From: Chloroflexia bacterium
Lineage (GTDB): Bacteria > Chloroflexota > Chloroflexia > QHBQ01 > JADMIH01
Direction of reading: 5' to 3'
Length of the DNA: 8,230 nt
NCBI GenBank assembly: GCA_025927935.1
Contig: JAICKM010000288.1
Location: 1 to 8,230, forward strand
Part shown: one piece after another, positions 1-6,921 of the stretch
Layout: each line of letters opens with the position of its first letter
How positions within the stretch are numbered: the first letter of the stretch is position 1
Notes under the pieces: model-generated
Told to the model about the DNA's origin: nothing
Seen by the model: only the letters and a program-made list of their open reading frames with translations
Database searches by the model: none
Translations under genes and position numbers: made by a program

Positions 1-450
1 GTGGGCGAGATCGAGGAAGTGAACGCCTGGGGCAGCGTGCTGATCGATCCCGGCTTTGTCGACGCGGGCGACGTGGACACCGCCGTGGCGATGCTGCGTT
101 TCCGCAACGGCGCGCTGGGCGTGCTCGAAGGCTCCCGGCGCAGCACCTGGGGCTATGATATTCGCACCGAGGTCGCCGGCAGCCGGGCTAAGCTGGTGAT
201 CGAAGCGCCGCGCAAGACGCCACTGCTGACGATGCAGGATCTGGGCGTCGCCGAAGACCATTACGAGAGCTTCCCGGATCGCTTCCACGAAGCCTATCGT
301 GCCGAGTTGGAGTTCTTCTTCGCCGGCTTGCGGGCCGGGACGCCGCCCGCGCCGGGCGTGCGCGACGCGCTCGAAACGTTGCGCGTGGCGCTGGCCGCGG
401 CCAAAAGTATGGCCGAGGGCCGGCCCGTGAAAGTAGACGAAATTCAATAG
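1..450 (+). CDS. iolG: Gfo/Idh/MocA oxidoreductase, inositol 2-dehydrogenase-like (5'-truncated, C-terminal part)
   Basis: This is the last 149 codons of a gene that begins left of the window. The GTG at position 1 is only the first in-frame codon present and should not be read as the start. Family members are about 330-350 residues, so the Rossmann NAD(P)-binding half is missing. What remains is the C-terminal alpha/beta substrate domain: a GDVDTAVAMLRFRNGALGVLEGSRR stretch split as GDVDTAVAMLRF then NGALGVLEGSRR (about codons 23-47), a GYDIRTEVAGSRAKL strand, and the closing helix with F-x(3)-Y-x(2)-E (RFHEAYRAELEFF). The GDVDTA..L.F.NGALG and SRR..GYD..TEV.GS pattern is typical of myo-inositol 2-dehydrogenases, which oxidise myo-inositol to scyllo-inosose with NAD. 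The adjacent iolE-like gene supports this reading. Related inositol or sugar dehydrogenases cannot be excluded because the cofactor domain and catalytic Lys are off the edge. The family call is secure; the symbol is probable. Confidence 0.8.
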   Translation: MGEIEEVNAWGSVLIDPGFVDAGDVDTAVAMLRFRNGALGVLEGSRRSTWGYDIRTEVAGSRAKLVIEAPRKTPLLTMQDLGVAEDHYESFPDRFHEAYRAELEFFFAGLRAGTPPAPGVRDALETLRVALAAAKSMAEGRPVKVDEIQ

Positions 451-454
451 GAGG
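450..454 (+). promoter_or_regulatory. Ribosome binding site overlapping the upstream stop (iolE-like gene)
   Basis: GGAGG follows directly on, and shares its first G with, the TAG stop of the upstream dehydrogenase. It lies 10 nt before ATG 465 and 7 nt before an in-frame TTG at 462. The overlap of stop and Shine-Dalgarno indicates that the two genes are co-transcribed and probably translationally coupled. Confidence 0.8.
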
Positions 455-464
455 AAAGTGGTTG

Positions 465-1358
465 ATGAAAGTAGCCAGCGCACCCGTCTCCTGGGGCATC
501 ACCGAGATCGAGGGTCTGCAAGCGGACCTGGACTATAGACAGATCATGGACGAGATCCAGGCGGCGGGATATGAAGGAACCGAGCTTGGACCCTGGGGAT
601 TCTATCCGACGGCGCCCGATGAACTGCGGCGCGCGCTGGCCGGGCGCGGCCTGGCGCTGGTGAGCGCGTTCGTCGATGTGCCCATCCACGACCCGGCGCA
701 GTTCGCGGCGGGCCGCCAGGCGGTGCGCCAGGTCGTGCCGCTGCTCGCCGCACTCGGCGCCCCGACGCTGAACCTCTCGGCGCGGCAGACGCCCGAACGG
801 GCGGCCATCCCGGCCCGCGTGACCGAAGCCGACGGGCTGAGCGCCGGGCAGTGGCAGCAGGCCGGGGCGTATCTCCAGGAACTGGCCGGCATCGCCCGTG
901 ACGCCGGCCTGGATGCCACCTTCCACCATCACGCCGGCACCTACGTCGAAACCCCGCAAGAGATCGCGCGCCTCTTCGACGCGGTGGACTCCGACCTTCT
1001 CGGGCTGTGCCTCGACACCGGCCACCTCGTCTTCGGCGGCGGGGACAATGCCGCGTTCCTGGCCCGCTACGCCCCCGCCGTGCGGCACCTGCACCTGAAG
1101 AACATAGACTCCGCGGTGCTTGAGCAGGTTCGCACCGGCGACATGAACTACCTGCAAGCGATCCAGGCCGGTGTGTTCGCGCCGCTGCAAGCGGGCAGCA
1201 TCGACATTCCCGCGGTCATCGCGACCCTGCAACGCGCCGGGTACGACGGCTGGATGGTTGTGGAGCAGGACATCGACCGCAGCCAACCCGACCATCCCGA
1301 TCCCTTGCAAGGGGCAACGGCGGCCCGGCGCTTCCTCCGCGAGACCACGGGCGTGTGA
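465..1358 (+). CDS. iolE: IolE-like TIM-barrel sugar dehydratase/isomerase (probable inosose dehydratase)
   Basis: This 297-residue protein has the length and fold signature of the xylose-isomerase-like TIM-barrel (AP_endonuc_2) family. The N-terminal APVSWG strand, YEGTELG at residues 36-42, FHHHAGTYVET at 153-163, LCLDTGH at 181-187, VRHLHLKN at 206-213 and VVEQD at 265-269 match the order seen in IolE, which converts scyllo-inosose to a diketo product with a divalent metal. Glu40, Asp184, His210 and Glu267 are the likely metal or active-site positions, by analogy. No signal peptide or membrane segment is seen, so it should be cytoplasmic. It starts 14 nt after the inositol-dehydrogenase-like gene and would act on that enzyme's ketone product. 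I chose ATG 465 over TTG 462; either adds or removes only one Met. Alternatives are a hydroxypyruvate isomerase-like or 3-keto-sugar epimerase/dehydratase. The fold call is firm and the substrate is inferred. Confidence 0.75.
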   Translation: MKVASAPVSWGITEIEGLQADLDYRQIMDEIQAAGYEGTELGPWGFYPTAPDELRRALAGRGLALVSAFVDVPIHDPAQFAAGRQAVRQVVPLLAALGAPTLNLSARQTPERAAIPARVTEADGLSAGQWQQAGAYLQELAGIARDAGLDATFHHHAGTYVETPQEIARLFDAVDSDLLGLCLDTGHLVFGGGDNAAFLARYAPAVRHLHLKNIDSAVLEQVRTGDMNYLQAIQAGVFAPLQAGSIDIPAVIATLQRAGYDGWMVVEQDIDRSQPDHPDPLQGATAARRFLRETTGV

Positions 1359-1661
1359 ACCGAGATCGCGCCGGCAAGCGCTTCCCATTGCCCTATCGCG
1401 CTTTGCGGGGCTTTCCGATGCACGAGAAAGGCCGGACGTTGAGCCGCGGCTGACGGCGGCTTGAGCGGGCGCCAACACTAACGGCCGGCAGCAAAGTGCC
1501 GAGCATGGCACGCCGCGTGCTACATCACCCTGTCTGACGGTTCCATGGAAGGATAATTCAACTCAACACTACCGGTTGTTGCTCGTCAGGACTACCCCGG
1601 AGTACCGCCGGCCGGCGCCCGGATAGCTATTGGCATTTCCATAAAGCGAGTCAACTTGCAT
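1359..1661. other. Intergenic region between iolE-like gene and GH57 gene
   Basis: No convincing gene or RNA is visible in this roughly 300-nt stretch; open frames crossing it are shadows with no ribosome binding site. It holds a weak hairpin (AGCCGC 1442-1447 with GCGGCT 1456-1461, 8-nt loop, no T-run) that could contribute to ending the upstream transcript. It also holds an AT-rich patch at 1551-1568, a half-site dyad at 1564-1581 and a 12-bp palindrome CGCCGGCCGGCG at 1606-1617. The length and the AT-rich patch suggest that the GH57 gene has its own promoter here. Confidence 0.5.
1533..1581 (+). promoter_or_regulatory. Candidate promoter with operator-like dyad upstream of GH57 gene
   Basis: GATAAT at 1552-1557 is the best -10 match in a GC-rich gap. 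The -35 side is poor: TCTGAC at 1533-1538 is only 13 nt away, and the sequence at the ideal 17-nt spacing (1529-1534) does not match. Just downstream, CAACA (1564-1568) and TGTTG (1577-1581) form a dyad around ACCGGT. The central CCGG is reminiscent of LacI-family sugar operators and would lie at or just after the predicted transcription start. This is suggestive only. Confidence 0.22.
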
Positions 1662-3161
1662 ATGATGTCTCTCGAAACAACCACGATCGGCGTCTGTATT
1701 CATGGTCATTTCTACCAACCGCCGCGGGAGGATCCGCTCACCGGCGCCATCCCCGATGAGGTGGGGGCCACCCCCTATCGGAATTGGAACGAGCGCATCC
1801 ACGCCGAGTGCTACCGGCCCAATGCCGAGCTTGGCAACTTTGCCCGCTTGAGCTTCAACGTAGGGCCGACCTTGTTCGGGTGGATGGCGGGCCACGATGC
1901 GCAAACCTACCAGCGCATCATCGAGCAAGACCGCGCGGCGGTACGCCGGTTCGGCGTGGGCACCGCCATGGCCCAGACTTACAACCACGCGATCCTGCCG
2001 CTCGCCTTACCGCGTGACAAAGTCACCCAGGTGCGCTGGGGTATCGCCGACTTCGAGCACCGCTTCGGGCGCAAACCGCAGGGCATGTGGCTACCGGAAA
2101 CGGCCGTCGATACCGAGACGCTCGGTATCATGGCCGATCACGGCATTGAGTTCACCATTCTCGCGCCCTGGCAGGCGGACGCCGCGCATTTCGATTCCAG
2201 CGAGCCATATCGTGTACCCCTGCCGAATGGCAAGAGCATCACCGCGTTCTTCTATAACCGGGATCTCAGCGGCCGGGTGAGCTTCGATCCGGCCATGACC
2301 ACCAATGCCGATGCGTTTGTGCTCAACGACCTGCCGCAGCACATCCATCAGGATAAGGCGCGGCGGGGCGAGGCGCAGTTGATTCTCGTCGCCTCGGATG
2401 GTGAACTGTACGGCCATCACCAGTCCTTTCGAGACAAGTTCCTGGCCCACCTGCTGAACGGCGCCGGCACCCAGGCCGGCATCGCGCCCACCTTCCCCGC
2501 GCGCTGGCTTCAGGAGCATCCGCCGCGGTGGACCATCGGCATCCGGGACAACACCTCATGGAGTTGCCATCATGGGGTCGCCCGCTGGCGCGATATGTGC
2601 CCATGCATGCCCGTTAACAGCGCCTGGAAGCGCAATCTGCGCTGCACGCTCGATGAACTGGCCGGCCGGATCGACGCAATCTACGCTGAAACCCTGCAAC
2701 CGTACATCGCCGATCCGTGGGAGTTACGCCATCGCCTCATCCACGTGGTGCTGGGCCGGCAGAGCGCCGGTGATCTGATACAGGAGTCGGCCAAGCGCCG
2801 CCTGCCCCACGAGACGACGACCCGGATTGGTCTGCTGCTGGAGGCGCAGTGGCAGCGCCAGCGCATGTTTACGTCCTGCGGCTGGTTCTTTGACGATTTC
2901 GACCGGATTGAGCCGAAGAACAATATCGCCTATGCCGCCCAGGCGATCGCCCTGACCCGCCAGGCCACAGGCGTCGATTTGGCACCCGCGACACGGGCCG
3001 GACTGCAACATGTCATCAGTTGGAAGAGCGGGCTGCGCGCCGACGCGACCCTGGATCACTATCTGGCGCGGGCCGTCGAATTGACGCCCAGCGGCGCCCG
3101 TGCCCGCGCCACCACAACCAGCCGCGCAGCCGGATATATCCAGTCGCGGCTGCCCATGTGA
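1662..3161 (+). CDS. Glycoside hydrolase family 57 protein with DUF3536 features
   Basis: This is a 499-residue, probably cytoplasmic alpha-glucan-active enzyme. From ATG 1662 the GH57 motifs occur in order: HGHFYQPPRED at 14-24 (the HxHQP-type motif 1), AQTYNHAILPLA near 106-117 (motif 2), WLPETAVD at 143-150 with Glu146 as the expected nucleophile, and SDGELYGHH at 245-253 with Asp246 as the expected acid/base. Then come NTSWSCHHGVARW (297-309) and FTSCGWFFDD (403-412), which I associate with the DUF3536 subgroup. GH57 members hydrolyse, branch or transfer alpha-1,4-glucan chains by retention; the exact activity of this subgroup is not established. DUF3536 proteins I recall are often longer (about 800 residues), so this may be a compact form. 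The start is uncertain: TTG 1656, ATG 1662 and ATG 1665 are in frame and no good Shine-Dalgarno precedes them. The GH13 gene follows after 111 nt, suggesting joint action on glycogen-like polymer. Confidence 0.85.
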   Translation: MMSLETTTIGVCIHGHFYQPPREDPLTGAIPDEVGATPYRNWNERIHAECYRPNAELGNFARLSFNVGPTLFGWMAGHDAQTYQRIIEQDRAAVRRFGVGTAMAQTYNHAILPLALPRDKVTQVRWGIADFEHRFGRKPQGMWLPETAVDTETLGIMADHGIEFTILAPWQADAAHFDSSEPYRVPLPNGKSITAFFYNRDLSGRVSFDPAMTTNADAFVLNDLPQHIHQDKARRGEAQLILVASDGELYGHHQSFRDKFLAHLLNGAGTQAGIAPTFPARWLQEHPPRWTIGIRDNTSWSCHHGVARWRDMCPCMPVNSAWKRNLRCTLDELAGRIDAIYAETLQPYIADPWELRHRLIHVVLGRQSAGDLIQESAKRRLPHETTTRIGLLLEAQWQRQRMFTSCGWFFDDFDRIEPKNNIAYAAQAIALTRQATGVDLAPATRAGLQHVISWKSGLRADATLDHYLARAVELTPSGARARATTTSRAAGYIQSRLPM

Positions 3162-3272
3162 CAGATTGCCGGCGGCCGCCGGGACCAAGCCAGCCGGTGC
3201 GGGCCGGGCGGCCGCAAATGGATCAGCGATGTTCCCCCGGCCGTGCCCGGCTTGACGGATAGGAGGGCCATA
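3162..3272 (+). repeat. GC-rich palindromic intergenic element between GH57 and GH13 genes
   Basis: The 111-nt gap contains a perfect 14-bp palindrome CCGGCGGCCGCCGG at 3169-3182. Part of it (GCGGCCGCC, 3172-3180) is also an inverted partner of GGCGGCCGC at 3207-3215, so two mutually exclusive hairpins are possible. There is no T-run. It could be a weak attenuator, an mRNA processing or stability element, or a protein-binding dyad in a two-gene operon. Confidence 0.45.
3261..3266 (+). promoter_or_regulatory. Strong Shine-Dalgarno that sets the GH13 start
   Basis: AGGAGG lies 6 nt before ATG 3273, an ideal placement. It decides against the in-frame GTG at 3243, which lies upstream of this site and has no comparable ribosome binding sequence. 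Confidence 0.9.
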
Positions 3273-6200
3273 ATGCCACGCAAGATCGGTCCGCGCCACT
3301 TCGAATTTCACGTCTCCCGCCAGTCCCGCGACCGCTACCAGTTCGATCAATCCTTTTTTCAGTTGACCGGTAACGTGATCTTCGCCAACTTCCACGCCGC
3401 TCGGGTCTTTGCCCAGCGCATGAACGATAAGCGCGACCTCGTCAACTTTCCCGAGCAGGCGGTCAAGGCGGGCCAGCTCAACGCCATGGGCCTGCTCGAC
3501 GAGATCGGGCATCTGCTGGTCGACACCTACCGGCAGCAGGTGAACCCTGACGTCATGGGCCAGGCGCTGCTGGCGCTGGACGCCCAGTTCGGCCAGCCGG
3601 CGGTCGACGGTGTGCTGGAGCGCTTTGCCGACGAGTTTCCGCCGCTGACCGTATACCGGCGGGAGCGCCCACTGGACGAATGGCTGGCGGGTGACACGAA
3701 CGGCGTGTCCAATCGGGAGCTGGCGCTGGAAGAGCTGTTGATGCTCTGGCTGGCGAATATGAACCCCGCCTTCGCATCCTTCAGCGAGCTATTTGATGAT
3801 CAGACTCTGGAGAAGCGAACCGTCTATCCGCAGCTCTTCCCCGCGCTCCAGTCCTTCTTCGCGGGACAGCCGGGCTTCGGGGCGGATGGCGAAAATCTGA
3901 TCGACCTGCTGCGTGCCCCGGCCCTGGCCGCGCCCCACTCGCTGACGGCGCAGTTGGAGTTCATCCGGCAGCGTTGGGGCTTTGCCCTGAGCAAGTTCCT
4001 CTACCGCCTGTTGGGCAGCCTCGACCTTATCCAGGAGGAAGAAAAGATCGTCTTCGTGGGTGGCGGCCCCGGCCCCGCGCTGGTGCCGGAGTTTGGCGAG
4101 TTGGAAAGCGATCCGGAGCGCTACACGGCCGATCGCGACTGGATGCCGCGCCTGGTGTTGGTCGCCAAGAACGCCTACGTCTGGCTGGACCAGCTTTCAC
4201 GCCAGTACGGACGCGAGATTACCCACCTCGACGAGGTTCCCGATGAGGAGCTGGATCGGCTGGCCCGCTTCGGCTTCACCGGCCTCTGGCTGATCGGGCT
4301 GTGGGAAAGGAGCCATGCCTCCAAACGCATTAAGCAACTCACCGGCAACCCGGAAGCGGTCGCATCCGCCTATTCGCTGCTCGATTATCAAATTGCCGCC
4401 GACCTGGGCGGGGATGCGGCGGTCCAGAACCTGCGCGGGCGCGCCTGGGAGCGCGGCATCCGCCTCGCCAGCGACATGGTGCCCAATCATATGGGCATCG
4501 ACTCGAACTGGGTAATGGACCATCCCGATTGGTTTATCTCGCTGCCCTACAGCCCCTTCCCTTCTTACAGCTTCAATGGGCCGAACCTGTCCTGGAATGA
4601 CCGCGTGGGCATCTACCTGGAGGATCATTACTTCGACCGCACCGATGCCGCCGTGGTCTTCAAGCGTGTCGATCACAGCAACGGCGATACCCGCTACATC
4701 TACCACGGCAATGACGGCACGAGCATGCCCTGGAACGACACCGCGCAACTCAACTACCTGATGGCGGAGGTGCGCGAGGCCGTGATTCAGACGATCCTCC
4801 ACGTCGCGCGCCAGTTTCCGGTGATCCGCTTCGATGCGGCGATGACGTTAGCCAAGCGCCACATCCAGCGGCTCTGGTTCCCGGAACCAGGAACGGGGGG
4901 CGCGATCGCCTCGCGGTCGGATTTCGGCATGACCAAGCAGCAACTCGACGCGCTGATGCCCCAGGAGTTCTGGCGCGAAGTGGTCGACCGGGCGGCCGTG
5001 GAGGCGCCCGACACCTTGCTGCTGGCCGAGGCTTTCTGGATGCTCGAGGGCTACTTCGTGCGCACGCTAGGTATGCACCGTGTCTACAACAGCGCCTTCA
5101 TGAACATGATCCGCGACGAGGAGAACGCCAAGTACCGCACATTGATCAAGACCACGCTGGAGTTCGACCCGGAGATCCTCAAACGTTATGTCAACTTTAT
5201 GAACAACCCGGACGAGCGCACAGCCGTCGAGCAGTTCGGCAAGGGCGACAAGTATTTTGGTGTGTGCACCCTGATGATCACCCTGCCCGGCCTGCCGATG
5301 TTCGGGCATGGGCAGATCGAAGGCTTCGCCGAGAAATACGGCATGGAATATCGCCGAGCCTACTGGGACGAGCACCCCGATCAGTGGCTCGTCGAGCGGC
5401 ACGAGCGCGAGATCGTCCCGCTGCTGCACCGCCGCTATCTCTTCGCGGGCGTCGATAATTATCTGCTGTACGATTTCACGAACACCGACGGCGCGGTCAA
5501 CGAGGATGTCTTCGCCTACTCCAACCGGTTCGGCGACGAACGCGCGCTCGTCGTCGTGCATAACAAGTATGCGACGGCCCGCGGCTGGATCCGCACCGCC
5601 ACCCCCTACTCCGTCAAGACCGGCAAGGGCGATGAGCGAATGCTGCTGCAACACTCGTTGGGCGAGGGCCTGGCCCTCAGCGGCGAAGATAACACCTACA
5701 CGATCTTCCGCGATCACGCCACGGGTTTAGAGTACATCCGAGCCAATTTCGACCTGTCCCACCGCGGCCTCTACCTGGAACTGGACGCGTACAAGACGCA
5801 TGTCTTCCTCGATTTCCGCGAGGTCCACGATAACGAATGGCAACACTACCGCCATCTCACGGACTATCTCAGCGGACAGGGTGTGCCCAGTATCAGCGAA
5901 GCGCTACGCGAAACCTTCTTGCAGCCGATCCATGCGCCGTATCGGGAGCTGGTCAACGCCGATCTGGTCCGGCGCATCCTGGCGCAGCGCACGCTCACAG
6001 AGGCAACCCAGGCGCCTGTGAACGGGACCCCGCCCGATGGCGGCAGCCCAGCGTTGCAGGACGGCGGACAAAACAAAGCAGCGGCGGACCCCGCCGCGAG
6101 CCGGGAGGCACTGCTCGACGAGGTGGAGCAGAAGGTGCTCCGTTTGGCCGAGGAGATCACGGCATACACGGAAGGCACGGGCGACGCGACGGCCCTCGCA

Positions 6201-6881
6201 CAGGAGATACGCATCAAGCTTGAAACGATTCTCCAGCTTGACACCCTGCCCGTGCGCTCCATTTTGCGGAGCATGCCCGATTACGCCGCCGCAGTGGACT
6301 ACATGCGCGCGAGCCTGGGCGATGAGGAATGGACCTGGGGCGCCCTGCTGGCCTGGCTATTCACCCATCCGTTGGGCAAACTTGTGACGGCTACGGACTT
6401 TGCCGGGCAGAGCCGCAGTTGGGTGGACGAATGGCTGCTGCGCAAGATCATCGCGGGGATGCTGCGGGATCTTGGGGCGGATGAGGCTACCGCGGCGCGG
6501 GGGGTGCTGCTGGTTGATGCGCTAATCACGCAGCAACGCTGCTTGACGGACGAAGCCGGGGAGCCGAAGGCGGCGTACCATGTCCTCACATCCTGGCTCA
6601 AGGATGACGATGTGCGCAGTTTTCTGCAAGTGAACCGCTATCAGAATGTGTTGTGGTACAACAAGGAGGCGTTCGATCAGCTGTTGGGACTGCTGCTCCT
6701 GGCCGCCATCGTCGACTCCGCCAGCAAAGCCGGGCACGAACCGGCGGAGATTGCGCAGGAGATCCGCGCGGACTATGCCGTCGTCCGGGCGCTACGGCAG
6801 GCGCAGGCCGAGTCGGACTACCGGGTCGAGAAGTTGCTCGCCGCCGCCCAACGCGCGACACCCGCAACTGCGGCGTCTTAG
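3273..6881 (+). CDS. Very large GH13 alpha-amylase-superfamily protein with long N- and C-terminal extensions
   Basis: This 1202-residue protein has no signal peptide and is probably cytoplasmic. Residues 1 to about 330 form a mostly helical region of unknown function (opening FEFHVSRQSRDRYQFDQSFF). The GH13 barrel follows to about residue 800, with beta-rich sequence to about 905. Conserved regions are clear: region I DMVPNHMG (401-408), region II IRFDAAMTLAKRH (518-530) with nucleophile Asp521, region III LLLAEAFW (582-589) with acid/base Glu586, and region IV NFMNNPDE (641-648) with Asp647. The triad is intact, but the His usually before the region-IV Asp is Pro646. A Pro/Gly/Ala/Gln-rich linker (about 906-945) leads to a helical C-terminal domain (about 945-1202, containing VNRYQNVLWYNKEAFDQLL). 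Typical amylases are 450-700 residues. The retaining alpha-glucan fold is secure. Hydrolase, transferase or GlgE-like maltosyltransferase activity cannot be settled here. It is probably in one operon with the GH57 gene. Confidence 0.85.
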   Translation: MPRKIGPRHFEFHVSRQSRDRYQFDQSFFQLTGNVIFANFHAARVFAQRMNDKRDLVNFPEQAVKAGQLNAMGLLDEIGHLLVDTYRQQVNPDVMGQALLALDAQFGQPAVDGVLERFADEFPPLTVYRRERPLDEWLAGDTNGVSNRELALEELLMLWLANMNPAFASFSELFDDQTLEKRTVYPQLFPALQSFFAGQPGFGADGENLIDLLRAPALAAPHSLTAQLEFIRQRWGFALSKFLYRLLGSLDLIQEEEKIVFVGGGPGPALVPEFGELESDPERYTADRDWMPRLVLVAKNAYVWLDQLSRQYGREITHLDEVPDEELDRLARFGFTGLWLIGLWERSHASKRIKQLTGNPEAVASAYSLLDYQIAADLGGDAAVQNLRGRAWERGIRLASDMVPNHMGIDSNWVMDHPDWFISLPYSPFPSYSFNGPNLSWNDRVGIYLEDHYFDRTDAAVVFKRVDHSNGDTRYIYHGNDGTSMPWNDTAQLNYLMAEVREAVIQTILHVARQFPVIRFDAAMTLAKRHIQRLWFPEPGTGGAIASRSDFGMTKQQLDALMPQEFWREVVDRAAVEAPDTLLLAEAFWMLEGYFVRTLGMHRVYNSAFMNMIRDEENAKYRTLIKTTLEFDPEILKRYVNFMNNPDERTAVEQFGKGDKYFGVCTLMITLPGLPMFGHGQIEGFAEKYGMEYRRAYWDEHPDQWLVERHEREIVPLLHRRYLFAGVDNYLLYDFTNTDGAVNEDVFAYSNRFGDERALVVVHNKYATARGWIRTATPYSVKTGKGDERMLLQHSLGEGLALSGEDNTYTIFRDHATGLEYIRANFDLSHRGLYLELDAYKTHVFLDFREVHDNEWQHYRHLTDYLSGQGVPSISEALRETFLQPIHAPYRELVNADLVRRILAQRTLTEATQAPVNGTPPDGGSPALQDGGQNKAAADPAASREALLDEVEQKVLRLAEEITAYTEGTGDATALAQEIRIKLETILQLDTLPVRSILRSMPDYAAAVDYMRASLGDEEWTWGALLAWLFTHPLGKLVTATDFAGQSRSWVDEWLLRKIIAGMLRDLGADEATAARGVLLVDALITQQRCLTDEAGEPKAAYHVLTSWLKDDDVRSFLQVNRYQNVLWYNKEAFDQLLGLLLLAAIVDSASKAGHEPAEIAQEIRADYAVVRALRQAQAESDYRVEKLLAAAQRATPATAAS

Positions 6882-6888
6882 CTTCCGC

Positions 6889-6921
6889 GGTGGGCGTGGA
6901 GAGAAGATCTCCACGCCCACC
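6889..6921 (+). terminator. Strong hairpin just after the GH13 gene, probable terminator without T-run
   Basis: A perfect 14-bp stem (GGTGGGCGTGGAGA at 6889-6902 with TCTCCACGCCCACC at 6908-6921) closes a 5-nt GAAGA loop. It begins 7 nt after the TAG stop. The downstream sequence CGAAAGGCT has no T-run, and neither does the other strand, so it is not a classical intrinsic terminator. It may act as a U-less terminator or as a 3'-end stabiliser combined with Rho. Confidence 0.6.

Noticed and set aside
1411..1430. CTTTC/GAAAG hairpin after the iolE-like gene as a terminator
   Set aside because: The stem is only 5 bp with a 10-nt loop and no T-run.
444..1511. Long minus-strand open frame of 355 codons over the iolE-like gene
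   Set aside because: It is a shadow of a clearly recognisable + strand protein in GC-rich DNA; the translation has no domain-like features.
1359..1661. A tRNA or small RNA gene in the first large gap
   Set aside because: No T-arm consensus, cloverleaf arms or convincing stable structure could be found.
1630..1666. TTGGCA (1630-1635) and TATGAT (1661-1666) as a promoter
   Set aside because: The spacing is 25 nt, and the -10-like hexamer overlaps the start codons of the GH57 gene.
3243..3272. GTG 3243 as the start of the GH13 protein
   Set aside because: The strong AGGAGG at 3261-3266 lies downstream of it and points to ATG 3273.
2724..3512. Minus-strand open frame of 262 codons spanning the GH57/GH13 junction
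   Set aside because: It overlaps two strongly supported + strand genes and their ribosome binding site, and the product resembles no known protein.
5067..5717. Minus-strand open frame of 216 codons inside the GH13 gene
   Set aside because: It lies wholly inside the catalytic part of the GH13 protein and is explained by GC-skewed third positions.
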